Positions 12,598 to 25,100 of a stretch of 64,000 bases of DNA are shown here, piece by piece. A program made the position numbers and the translations under genes. The DNA is from Rhinopomastus cyanomelas. Lineage: Eukaryota; Chordata; Aves; Bucerotiformes; Rhinopomastidae. The notes under the pieces are model-generated. The model worked only from the letters and a program-made list of their open reading frames with translations. It was not told the origin of the DNA and did not search any database. The stretch lies in NCBI GenBank assembly GCA_013400115.1, contig VXBP01001906.1:124001-188000 (forward strand). The letters are read 5' to 3'. The first letter of the stretch is position 1. Every line of letters starts with the position of its first letter.

Positions 12598-13983
12598 GTC
12601 TTTCATACACACCACCAGGAAGAGTCTTGATTTACACAGCTGAGGGGAAAGAAAGGGCATTTAGAGGCAGCTATTTATTTCTCCCTTATATTCCACTATA
12701 TTCCAGAATACAACACTAATTCTAAGGGATTATAAATGCAAAGATCTAATAGCAATGCTTCTTTTTTGGGTCTCTAATAACTGTGTCAGAAAAAGGTGCA
12801 AAAACCAAAGCACAAATCTGTCTGCATCCCCAGACAACTGCTCTTTGCACTTCTGTCCATAAAGATCCACGAATTCAGAATGGATTTTGGACACATTTTT
12901 TCTCAGAAAATGAAACACCAAGATGAGCTGGCAGGATTCAAAACAATCCTCCCTGAGCTGTGATCCTGCATCAAGACACAAACATAGCAGCGTTGAACAA
13001 CAGGTATTAAAGAAAATAGGCAGAAAGCAGTCCTGTTATTAAAACTCGAGAGTACCCAAGACATCACCTCGGGTAGTGGCAGTCTCCAGGAGATGACAAA
13101 GGTTTATATAAGAGCTCACGCAACTGAGCTTACCCTGCAGCTCACACTTCCCCACACCAAACAGGACGTAAACCAAACGTAGGCAGTAAACCCTGCCTTC
13201 AGGTCCCCAATGTGTATGTGCACAAATACACACACACCCCCCATAAAATCCTACCAGTTTTTGCCACCTTGTGCTCTACAACCACTGCTCACTTTCACAA
13301 CATCTACTTCCTCACAACTTACTGCCTTTTTTGACTCACGTACAATAAATTCATGGACAAAGACAATACAGATCACAAACTGGTTTTCACTTGGCTACTG
13401 AGAAATAGCAGTAGGAGCTCAGCCTGAAACCACTGTCCCTTTTTGAGATGTTTTGCACGTTGATGCCAAGCAGCTACTTTCAGCACCTCCTGTAGCAGTG
13501 GATCAAGGCCCATTTTAGCCTGCAAAACCAGCTGCCACTCCCAAGCCAACAGCTCCAGCGTAGCCTCCTGGCAAACCTGGCAGTGAGATTTCTGTGATCA
13601 CGTCCCTATCTAAAAATGCTCATCTCTGCTGTGTTTGACCATTTAAAGGCTACTACTGAAGTTGACTACTTAGTGAAGCAAACTTCCACCAACCTCACAT
13701 TTATCAAGATCTTTAACCAAGTGACAGAAATCTGTATCTTGGACTATTCTCTTGCACATGTGAGTATGCTGAGAGCTTCACATTCAGCAACAGCAAGACC
13801 CATCTCTCAGGCACCACAGTTCTCTGAAGAGTCACACTATCTTTCTTTTTTTCAGGTTCATAAAATCTCTGGTCCCACTTGCCTCAGAAGGGCCTTACAC
13901 ACATTAAATGTGCTTCTCAGGGCCTTGCAAGACTACAACCAGTGATCAGAACCTTGCAGCACCATAGCTAGCAACTTAGCATG
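12598..13983. other. Unique DNA, no gene seen
   Basis: There is a short CA/C tract at about 13227-13242. The longest frame is 109 codons (13616-13945, +), with no similarity I recognise. Confidence 0.5.
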
Positions 13984-14425
13984 TGCAAAGGATGGCAACA
14001 AAGCTGGTGAAGGGCCTGGAGGGCAGGTCTTCTGAGGAGCAGCTGAGGGAACTGGGGTTGTTTAGTCTGGCCAAAAAAGCACTTTACCTTACTGCTCTCC
14101 ACAACTACATGAAAGGAAGCTGCAGAGAGGCAGAAGTCAGTCTCTTCTCCCAAGTTACTAGTGGCAGATCAAGAGGAAATGGCCTCAAGTCGTGCCAGAG
14201 GAAGTTTAGATTAGACATTAGGAAAAATGTATTCACTGAAAGAGTGGTCAGGTACTGGAACAGGCTGCCCAGGGAGGTGGTGGAGTCACCGTCCCTGCAT
14301 GTGTGCCAAAAAGAAGTAGATGAGGCCCTAGGGAACCCGGTTTATTGGGCAGGGTGGGGTTGAGTTGACAGTTGGAATTGATGATCTTGTAGATCTCTTC
14401 CTACCATAATGATTCTATGGTTCTC
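13984..14425 (+). mobile_element. CR1 fragment, ORF2 C-terminus plus 3' UTR
   Basis: A 126-codon open frame (13983-14363) reads through the CR1 ORF2 C-terminal region. It includes [29 protein letters not shown] and [15 protein letters not shown], all hallmarks of the end of CR1 RT. A region corresponding to 'EKRRLRGDL' in better copies is altered. The element ends with GATGATCTTG...ATTCTATGGTTCT. No catalytic motif is included, so it cannot encode an active enzyme. Confidence 0.93.
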
Positions 14426-15986
14426 TTCCCCAGGCAGCATTTTAATTCCAGTTTTGTTACCTAGAAAGTCAGTCAGTGAATGTAATGATTTTTCTCTCAG
14501 GATCTGGACTTATTTTTAAAACACAATTAATGGGACATAGCGTAGTACCAGCTCTTACACTTGATAGAACATAAAAATTCAAATGAACCAGCTCTACTTT
14601 AAAAAATGCATAAGGATAACTAGAGCAAAAAAACCCCAAACCAGTTACGTTCTACAAAGTCATCTCAGGTCTGCTCTGGGAAAGCATTAGCAAACTCAGA
14701 TATATTTAGTAAAAATTAAGGTGGCACTACCACTGTGATTTACTCACAGGCAAGGAATTAGGAACTAAAAGAGACTTTTACGTTCATCCTTGATTTTGTG
14801 CTTCCTGAAATGTTAGCAACCATGGCTACCAGATGTCAGTAGGCTCCTGTTTCCATCACCAAGAAATACTAGACTGTAATATACTCCTATTGGAATTGCT
14901 CTTAGTGTTTTGTTTTTACTAAAAGAAGATTCACCTACTTTGCTATTGGCTGTAAGACACAGAAAGCTGCTCCTGCCCATCTTGCCCATTCTGCCTAAGA
15001 ACTAGTGGAATCACCACTTCCTAACCCACACACAGGGTATGCTAAAACTAGGAGTTACAATGGTAAAAACTGAACAGCATCACTCTCAAACAACATTAAG
15101 ACACCAGTCTTAAGTAACATATGGGCCAACATGATCTACCAAAAGATCAGTGAAGCCCCTTTTCCTTAGTGCTCACTTAGTTTGGACACAGGAGAATTAA
15201 TTACCACAGGTAACCCCAGTGAGACTGAGCAGTGGTTGTAAATACTAGGAGGTGAACACACCCTGGATTTCCCATTTCAGGCTAGAGCCATGATTGTCGG
15301 ATAGGAGGCTGTCTCCTCTCTTCTCCTCCCTTCTCCCAGAATAATTGTCTGCAGCAGATTAATTATCAAGTTACAAATAAACATATTCAGCTTGCTGCAT
15401 ACATTCATTACAGATAATGAGCCCTAGACAAAAGCTATTGAACTCTAACTGATACTCTGCGAGCCGGTACAAAGCAAGCAATGATTAAATGATACGGACT
15501 AGGGACAAGCAAAGAAAAACGTATTCTTCCCTCGAAAAGCAGCAAAGCAAGGAGATTTCTGGGCAAATCTGACAAAGAGGTAATTGTCAGTGCCAATTCT
15601 TTTCTCCAGTCTCATCCACTTTTCATAATATTCCAGGGAAAGTTCAAGTGACACTCACATTTTTCACTCGTAGCACGGTTGTTTCTGGGAGATGTTTACA
15701 AATAAAGGCTCACTGTGTTGGCTAAAAGTTGAACTTTGAAGAATCACAAGGATCCACTGGAATAGCCCATGTGCTTGTGAGTAAAAGATGAAGTGAAGCC
15801 TGAAGGCACGTTTTGGTAATTCTAGTCATTTTAAAAGTCTGCAGTGAGAAACCAAATAAACTCCAAATATTAGAAAGTCTGAAAATTCAGACTTAAGAGT
15901 TTTACCTTGAAGCACATGCAAACATGAAAAGCACAGAAGGGAGAAAGTCAGTGGAAAACTGTCCAATGCGACACGTCTGGTCAGGA
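14426..15986. other. Unique DNA, no gene seen
   Basis: AT-rich sequence with no frame of 60 codons or more and no recognisable repeat. Confidence 0.55.
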
Positions 15987-16627
15987 GCAGCACAGATGTG
16001 CTCTTGTGGCCAAGAGGACCAACAGCATCCTGGGGTGGATTAGAAGAGGGGTGGTTAGCAGATCAAGAGAGGTTCTTCTCCCCCTCTACTCTGCCCTGGT
16101 GAGACCACACCTGGAGTATTGTGTCCAGTTCTGGGCTCCTCAGTACAAGAGGGATGTGGAGCTGCTGGAGAGAGTTCAGCGTAGGGCAACAAAGATGATA
16201 AGAGAGGTGGAGCACCTCCCTTATGGGGAGAGGTTGAGGGAGCTGGGCCTCTTTAGCTTGGAGAAGAGGAGACTGAGGGGTGACCTCATTAATGTCTACA
16301 AATATTTGAGGGGTAGGTGTCAGGAGGATGGCACTGGGCTTTTCTCGGTGTCATGTAGTGATAGGACAAGGGCAATGGTTGTGAGCTGGAACATAGGAGG
16401 TTCCACATCAACCTGAGAAGGAACTTCTTCACGGTGAGGGTGACGGAACACTGGAACAGGCTGCCCAGGGGGGTTGTGGAGTCTCCTTCTCTGGAGATGT
16501 TCAAGACCCGACTGGACAGGTTCCTGTGTGACTTGGTCTAGGTGATCCTGCTGTTGCAGGCGGATTGGACTAGATGATCTTTCGAGGTCCCTTCCGATCC
16601 GTAATGATTCTATGATTCTATGATTCT
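15987..16627 (+). mobile_element. CR1 fragment with ORF2 C-terminal domain
   Basis: About 640 bases of CR1 in sense orientation, from the [10 protein letters not shown] region of ORF2 to the 3' end. The 3' end carries three near-perfect ATTCTATG-type units (16603-16627) and the abundant-subfamily signature TTGGACTAGATGATCTTTCG. The copy reads cleanly for 136 codons before a frame break, so it is one of the younger copies in the window. The RT catalytic motifs lie upstream of the truncation point and are absent. Confidence 0.95.
16006..16416 (+). pseudogene. CR1 ORF2 reverse transcriptase C-terminal remnant
   Basis: The 136-codon frame matches the thumb and C-terminal region of CR1 ORF2. Visible motifs in order are [52 protein letters not shown] and VYKYLRG. 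Near residue 125 the frame shifts: the downstream [12 protein letters not shown] and WNRLP-type sequence lies in another frame. The start codon is incidental; the native ORF2 starts far upstream. There is no catalytic FADD or upstream RT motif, so no enzyme activity is possible. Confidence 0.9.
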
Positions 16628-19600
16628 CCAGCTTCAGGACAATTCAGAAACAGCACACACAGAGCTTTGAACGCATCATGGCTGTGAAAATCTTTTGCTG
16701 TCTATGGTTTATGACACAAGGGAGTGATTTTTTGCATTCCCCTTTTTCCCCACAAACCGAGTTTTCATTTGCAATGGCATAAGGGTTTGAGGGTTCCCCA
16801 ATGCAAAACTTATTGGAAATCCAGTTCCCTTTATCTCTTCAGAAGCAATGGTTGCAATGTTCCGCCTGAAAGGTTGGCTATAACCCTTCATCCTAGATTT
16901 AGCTTATTCTGATTCTAAATATAAAATAATCTGGAAATGTTAACAATCGCTTCTTGTCAGTACCTGTCCAGTGGTGGCAAGTTCACCACAACTCTTCATT
17001 TTGGCCAAGTCACTTCAGACTGCACCCTCCTGATAGCACAAAATTAAAATCTCAAGTGCCACCTCCCACTTCCAGCACAGGGAAACCAAGAACACCGATG
17101 AGCAGAATGATTACAGATCTCAGAGGGATTCTGGAAGAGGTATTTCACTTTGTTACCTACTGCTAGAGGAGAATTGATTTCTCAAACCACAGCCTGTGGT
17201 TAGCTTGCAAAGTCAACAACTATGACCTACAAGCTTTCCAACCAGCCTCCAGTTAACTGAGGGGGAGTGGACAGGATACAACTTTCAAAGTCTCCTTCTT
17301 CCAGGTCGACAGGACTCCTAACAACTCACTACAAGCAAAAGTGACAGGCTTTCTTCCCTTTCAGGGTAAGGGCAAACCGTGCAATCCTCCAACATCCAAG
17401 GAAAATTCACCTCACACAAAAGAACATTTTCCAGTAATCCTGGAGCATGTTACCCTGACAAAACCCATCTGCTTCATCGTAAGAACAACCCGGCTGTCAG
17501 ACAACCACAAATGCTTTGAAAATCCTGCTGCCTGAATAACCAGTCCTCATTACAGCCCGTGGCAAACTCTGAAGCATCTTCTCTCTGACCCACCGCGCTC
17601 TGGGGATCAAGGGCAGATGACATTCTTCCCCATCGTTATTGTTACAGCTGATGACTGGAGTTGGATGTGGATGCGGTCACAGCACCAAGCCTGTCAGACT
17701 TCAAGGAGCAGCTGGATGACACTCTAAATCTGAGACAGATTTCTTCAACTGAGTAAGCATTTCTGAGTAGGGTCAGGATGTTTGGGACTTCACTGTCCTA
17801 CCTTCTTGGAATGAGGACTGAAAGCTCTTTAACAGCCCAGGGTAGAAAAACACACAAGGTAACTCTTCCACAAAAACAGAGATCAAAAGTGAAATCTATG
17901 TGCGAACCAAGGTAGGGTTACTCCCCCTTGAACAGGACATGGGGGACACCAGTAATGCTGCAGAGAACTGTCCCCTATACTGCTCTTGCTCGGGAGAGAA
18001 ACCCAGCTGGTGCACCCACATCTTCTGCCACAAATATACAACAGTGCCAAATTCTCCAACAGGAATCTTAAACGTATTTACTGTCTTTTCTGTAAGAGTA
18101 ACTCAAGTCAGAAAGAGACTCAGCAAGTAAAACGCAGTAGAACCACATTCACAGCATATTACAATAACTGATTTCAACTGGTTATTTAAGTCTGCAGATT
18201 TAATACCAAAAGAAGTCCAAACAAATAACAAACAAGACATAGGGAAGTCTTGTTGTCCGATGCAGTACTAGAAGGCAACTATGGCTGGATCCACAAAGAG
18301 AAATAGAAGTTACAATATTCCCTCTCATCATCTAATTTCAGTCTGGCTGAAGTCACACATCTGAACTGGGAAGTGCAAAAGACACCTGGGCAGATGAGTT
18401 GCTGTCACAAGGACTCTGCAGACCCAGGCAAGCTTCAGAGAAGACATCAAGCTCATCCAGGATGAAATGTGAAGGTGATAGGTGCATCTTGCCCGTCACT
18501 GTGAGCAGGATCCTTTTAAACAGCAGGAAAGCAGTTTTATTTCCCTGAAAGCTACAATCCTGATTGGTCTCTGAGTGAAATCCAAGTGTCAGCCTTGCTA
18601 AAGGAACAGTCACAGCATGAAGTACTTCATCAAATAGCTTGGATACTCCCAAACTGGGGGAGCCCGTCTCTCTCATCATCCCCTGCATAATTTTGTATGA
18701 GGAACCCCACATTTCTTCTGTTGCATCTGTTTTTGGGATCAAGAAAATACCAATTAGTCAAGAGAAAAGGGGAAGATGGTGACAATGGCTTCCAGATGCG
18801 TTCCTCGGACCCAGGTAGGTTGAAGAATCTCCGTGTAGTGGGTCATGATGACAATTTTGCTTGCAAACACATCTGTCTAGTCTTCCAAAAGTCATACAAC
18901 TAGTATGGCCGACCACTTTGAATAACAATTCACTCCAAACCATTCCACAACTTCAACCAAACTCTATAATTTCTGCTAATAATAAATTCTCTGCATATTT
19001 ACAAGTAATTCAGACACAAAAATATCCACTGAAATAATCAGCAGTGAGATCTCTCCACTGCTACACATGTTTTATTCATTGCTACACCATCTCAACAGCT
19101 TGCTTAACATGCCAGGGGCTTCTCTAACTTCCCACAAAAAGGCTGACAGAGAACTTTTTTCCCCATTTTTAGGCACAGACAGATTAAGTTTATTCCATAT
19201 GCTAAAGCCTTCCTGTTTCCTCTTCCACCAGTCTCTAAGCATAACAGATCACAGGAATATTCATTGCATAAAACTTTGACTAAATTATTTCTCAGTTCAT
19301 CACTGGACCACTGCTTCAGTATGTTGTTAGAAATGGTGAAGCCTGACCGTGTTTGCACTTTACCCCTTTCGATGGGAATAAAACAAAGCAAATAAAATTC
19401 TTTTTTTCCTGTTCTCCGCACTGGAATGAAAAATTTTCTACATTCTATAGTAAAACCCGTTTTCCTTCAAAAAGAAGAAAATTAAGCTGGACAAAATCTT
19501 TATACAAGTATTTATAACATGGGGGCAGAAAAACAGATGAGTAGCTTCAGCCTCTGATTTGAGGCAGTCAGATGGGCACAGGCAACTTTTCCAAAGACGT

Positions 19601-21780
19601 GTCCTTGGTTGAAAATAAATCAGTATGAACCACACTAAACCTCACTCACCTAGTAGTCACCAGGTGCCTTTTCTTCGCCGAACGCTGGAGAGCTCAAATG
19701 CAGCTTCATCCACAGTAATGAGAGCTGCCAATCCCAGAACAGCCCATTTCTACTCCCTGCCCATTACTGCAATTGCTTCTTCTTAAGGTGAGTCCATCAC
19801 ACACAAAACCAACCAAGCAACCAACAAGAATACCTTCCCTGAGGCTCTCTAGCAACTGAGCTCTGCTAATGCAACTGAAACCAGGCTGGGAAAACAAGGC
19901 TCTTTGGAGAGCGAAAGCCTTTTTTTTCCCCTCCTTTCCTTAGTTTCACCATACCTTTGTCCTCCTCAGCTAGAAGCATGTGAGTCCTTGTCTTCAGCCC
20001 TTGCAGTTCAAGTGCGCCATGCTATTTTCTCAAGGATAACACGCTTTCTCCTTAGCCACCAGGAGACAAAGGATTCTGAGTGCCCAATAATCTTTTCACC
20101 ACCAGGTCAAATAAAGGCCAAACTAGTTATTCATTTCTAAATAACTTTGCACATCATATCCCAGTGTGGTTGAGCTGTACACACGTCTGTGAGGAATGAC
20201 TCTGCACCTCCAGACTGTATTTAATGTTCTGCCCCACCAGTCAATAAGCAAATCACTCCCAATCAGACTAAAATTATATCCCAAAAATACACGAATCTGA
20301 TTCAACAGCAGCTGAATAGAAAATACCAGTTGTGTGCAGCCCATCAGAAGAAGCATGAAGCATCATCTCAAAAGTGTCAGCCCAGACCCACAGCCAGATG
20401 GCTTTACAGGTTTTTTAGTTATCAATTTATTTTTAAATTGAAAGTAGCTATTTGTGATTAATCATCAATAAAGCAGGATGCCTTTGAAATAACAATTATT
20501 CATTCCATTTCACCATGAAAAATGACAAGAGCAATTCTTAACATTTTTGAGCTAAACTGAGTTATGGAAAAAATTTCCTAACCTAAAGCATACTGAACTG
20601 CACCTAATGAAATCATTGAATCTACGAAGCCCTTCAGTGGCAGCTCAAAGTCATCAAGACAACCAGGCAAGAAAAATAAAATACCTCTAAAAGTCAGAGT
20701 CTGCCTTTTTTATGCTTCAGTTAAGAGCTGAGTAAGTTCTTACACAGGTGCTAAGAAAATTCTCTGATAAAACTAGCTCTAGTTTCAAAAGATCTCTTCA
20801 TTTTATTAATGTCCTCTGCTATCAGACAAATGGACTGGATGATGGTTTCACCACATATGACAGCACAGGTCAGCCCTCAAAGAAACATGTGAAGATCAGA
20901 TCAGCAGCAAAAATAACAGGGGCTGTTACACATCTTGAAAACTGCCAAACCTGTAGGATTTTTATTAAGAACTGCAGCCTTTTGAAGCCTGACTCTGGAT
21001 GTCATACAGCACTGCCCCATATGTCCAACCAAATGCCATTTTTAAACCCTGAGGTTATATTTAGCACAACATACATCATCCAACTGTCGTCATTTCAGTG
21101 AACAAAGCAAAACACGGCATCATGCTAAATGATGCATCCTCAGCTTGTGTCAGGAGCACAGCAGAGGAGGCACTGCCATACCGGTGAAGATGTGGTGAAA
21201 TAAGCTAAAGAAATAAGCAGAAGATGGCACAACAGCTATCAACAGATTTGAATTATGAAGTCAGGGATAAGGAAAAGAAACTTAAAATATGCTGACATAC
21301 GAACTATATCTGTTCCTGACTAGTCTCTGCTCTCCTGCCATTCACGTAAGGCACCATCTGATCTTTCAAGTTTCTGCATGCATGATGAGCTCTTGGCTAC
21401 AGCCTGGGCTGCTGCAGCCAAATCTTTGCAATTCCACCTGGGCAGGACAGAATGCAGGTTCTCACTTCCGACTGGCACCATTTCCTATGCCCAGAGTGAC
21501 CCTGTATGACAACTCTGTGCCTCGTTACACCAGCCAAGAAATTAATGTACATTCCAGCCCAGGATGAAGAGGTTTGAATTCAGAAGGTGCTTGAAATCAG
21601 TTACCAAAATTCAAAAGAAATGAAGTTTCTCGAGTTTGGGGCTTATTTTAAGTTCTCACTTTCTGGCTAATAAACAGCCTTTCTGATGCCGTTGTTTTGT
21701 GCATCATGGTCAGTCACCTTGTACTGGTTTGTAAAGGATGAAGCCCCCTCTTCCCAATGAGCTGGAATGCACAATCTTTT
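16628..21780. other. Repeat-poor DNA, no confirmed gene
   Basis: No CR1 or LTR is recognised. The longest frame, 129 codons at 18353-18742 (-), is listed separately as a weak exon candidate. Other frames are below about 120 codons and look like noise. Confidence 0.5.
18353..18742 (-). other. Open frame of 129 codons, weak exon candidate
   Basis: I do not recognise this product. The minus-strand frame has a mixed composition without low-complexity bias. Just inside its 5' end a CAG following a T-rich stretch could act as a splice acceptor. On the opposite strand, TCATCTAATTTCAG ending at about 18341 also resembles an acceptor. Neither strand shows a clear partner donor. The length is within what chance gives in 64 kb, so I rate this low. 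Confidence 0.15.
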
Positions 21781-22150
21781 TTCTAGCTCACAGAAGCCTC
21801 AGGAAGCAAAGCTCATTCAGCCTTCAGCATTCCGGTGTCAGCACCAACAACAGCCAAGGGCTCCAGTAAAGTGCGCAGGGTGGTTTCCTGAATGAGGGAA
21901 CCGGAGGGGAGCAGAGAGACCCACCAGGAGCCACCAGCTCTCACCACAGTGACTGGGGATAAGAGGCTGGGGCCAGAAGCAAAGGTGGCCAAGCCCCCAC
22001 ATGTACAAAGGAAACTCTTGGGGAGCACCAGTGAGCAGAAGCACTGGGAACAGGGCAGGGAAAGGGGAGCAGGAAGAGTGCTGAAGCAATCCCAGCCTGA
22101 CCAGGGAGCAATCTTTCAGCTGAGATAACTGCCTAAAACTTGACATTAAA
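21781..22150. other. GC-richer segment open on both strands
   Basis: This ~350-base segment is noticeably more G+C rich than its surroundings. It is open for 78 codons on plus (21892-22128) and 102 codons on minus (21838-22146). The plus product is charged and Gln/Glu/Arg-rich; the minus product is Leu/Pro-rich. I recognise neither. It could be an untranslated or non-coding exon or simply a compositional island. Confidence 0.2.
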
Positions 22151-25100
22151 CGAAATCCCTTCTCCCATACTTACTCAGAAAATGCATATCCCTTTCAAAA
22201 TCTATTTGGAGAGGAAATGGTTAAGTTGTTCTTAGTCCTCAAATGTCCCCATTAAGACATTTCTATTAAATAATCAAATTATTTGTTGTATTGATTTGGA
22301 GGGTTATCTTCACCACTAGTTTGACGCACAGTTCGTCCAATCTAATGCCATTGAGGTTCGACTAACACAACATCCAGACAGAGATTCACCTGGTACTGTT
22401 TTTACTGTGTTGCACAGAGGCAAATACCTCTCTCTTTTCTATCCATGACAGGCGTTTTACTTTCCTTACGCTTTTCCACAATGGGACATGCTGTGGTCTT
22501 TGTTTCCTTCTCGAGCTAATTAAAGCTTTGGTTTCATGTAAAAAAGAAAAAGAAACAAAGGAAAAAGAGAGGCTATTTTCATAGAATTTTCTATTTAAAG
22601 CCTACCACATCCAAACCAAGCATTTTCCAGCATAGCACAGAGGACATCATGCATGGAATGGGCACATTTTTGGAGCCCATCTCTGCCCACACGACAAGCC
22701 AAGACACTGACCACCTCTCAGAGCAAATCAGTGCTCATCTCCAAGAAGGTGCTGGTCCACAGCAGCATTTCTAGTGTGAATTTGATAATTATTTCTCTTC
22801 TTCCCAAGAGCTTTGCTTACATTTTGCTGCTGTTATTGACCAGGATTACTCTACACAGACTGGGCTCTGCCAGAGAGCTCACTTCACTTACAGGTTATAT
22901 TAGCCATATCATGGTGCTTTAAGCAATCCAAGTACCTTTAAATTCATGGGACAACAATACTTCTGCACCGAAATATCCCCTGCTGGCTTCCCACGCTGAT
23001 GGTTTCTCTTTGCAAGTTCTGGGTCTGCATTCAATTTTTATGATGATTTGCTAACACGTCCAACTCTACCACAGTTTGCTCAAAGTTTGCTACCTGGTAA
23101 ACTTTGTACGTGCATGGGAACTCATCGCTCAGGGCCAGGATGCCCGCTTCCATTCTGCTCTATTGAACTAAAGCTCAGTTTCTTCTCTGAGCTGCTTGTT
23201 CTGCAGGGTTTGCTGCAGCAGTGCTACTCCCATGCCTCCTTATTTTCTGCTTATTTGAAACATCACTAATTCACCCAAGGGGACTTTGAACTCCTCTCTT
23301 CTTGTAAGCAGGAAAAGTAAAACCCAACTACCAAAACAACTTCAAATAAATACAGAAAATAGCCCAGAGTGTGGAGATGGAGATCATCCAGGCTTTCACC
23401 CACAGAAGATGACTGAGCATTGCTATGAGTACTCGTGCACCAGCACATGTGAGATTCAGATCAATCTCTCACACAGACTCATCACCTCTCATCATCACAG
23501 CAGTCTCTTCACAGCATAGCAAGGGAAGAAGCAGCAATGAAGACTTCAGGGATGAAACCTCTGAATTTCAATTGAAAGAAGATCCACAGAGTAAACAAGG
23601 CATAGCCATAGGGTGAAGAGTGCAGAATCTCTCACAGAAGGGAGTGGGAATGAGAGGAGAGTCTATGTAGAGAGAGGAAATACTTTGTACCAGCTATAAT
23701 GCCAGAAAAACAAGCAGTGAGAGCAGCACTGATTATTTCTGCTACCAAACAGCACACAACACGTAAGTCTGAAAACTAAACTGAGCAACACACAGGGATA
23801 ATCTTGACTGCTGGTTTCTTCAGAAAACAAGGACTCAAAATTTCCAGGGAGCCAGACTGATGCCCATGGCTTCAGATACAGAATATATTCACAGCAGCGG
23901 GGTTGAAGGGCAGAGCTTGCTGACAGCCTAAGGCGTATGATGTTTGTGCTGTAGCACAAATGCTCAGACCTGCTATCCAGAATGGCTGAATCTGCTAACC
24001 CAGAAATTCTGGGGTTTTTAATAAAGTGTGGTTTGACTTACTCTGAATTCAAATACTTTTGCTGTTGTTACTCCATAAAATATAAGAGTGCAAGTCCTGC
24101 ATGTGCTATGTTCCTTTGTGCATCTCAGAGCACCAGGACAACATACAGCTTTCCACATCGTTCTGGGAAGTATTAAATATTTTAAGCATGGCCAACCCTT
24201 CTGTCCCAACTGCAGCCAAGTGAAATATCTCATGAGATGGACTTTATTCTCCTCCCACTAGGTCTTTCATGACTCTATCACTGAAGAAGCCTCTGAGCTG
24301 CTAATGATATTCTGCCTTAAGCGCTGCTCCCTGTTTGGAGCCACCCTGTGACATGCAGCCTTCTACAGACAGATGACACCACGGCTTTGGAAATACAGTG
24401 CTGAGATGAAAACACTTCACCTGTGCTTAGACAAATCCTCCCTTAGCTAACCACAGTAATCCAGAGCTACATATGCCACGGCAGCACGAAGTGCATCAGA
24501 CAACGAATCCCTGTTCTCAGCTGTGACAATACATTTGGGTTTTTTGACATCAGAATTGTGTAAGCACCTTAATCCCAGTAAAAATGATCACAGACGCCGA
24601 TTGTCTGAGGGTAGCTTCTCCACAATGCAAATAAAGCACTCAGAGCAAATGAGCAACCAGGCTTGTTCTTGACGTCAGAATGTACCTACCAGCAGCACCT
24701 CTATTACTCCATTCTACATGTACCTCATAATCCCATCTAAAATAAGACTTTACTGACTTCCAGGTCTTGTTCCACACCTCTCTTGTAGAAGACACAACAA
24801 GGACTTCAACTGCTTCCCCACCACCACCTTTTTTTTGACTTTTTTCCAGGAGAAAATATTCAATTAGTCCTCTTGGCCTCAGCAATCTAAATGCCATCAG
24901 ATAAGTACTCTTCTCTACCATCTTCTCCAGCTATTGACAAAGCAATTAATTCCTAAATTCTTACATTTCATAAGGACTTCCACTAGAACAGGTTCTGCAG
25001 CACGTTAAGTACTTCAGATTCACTGCAGAAACTACAAAACAAGTTCTGCCTTTTCCTTCACACCTGATTGGCACCCTGAAGGCTTGTCCCTCTTACCCTG

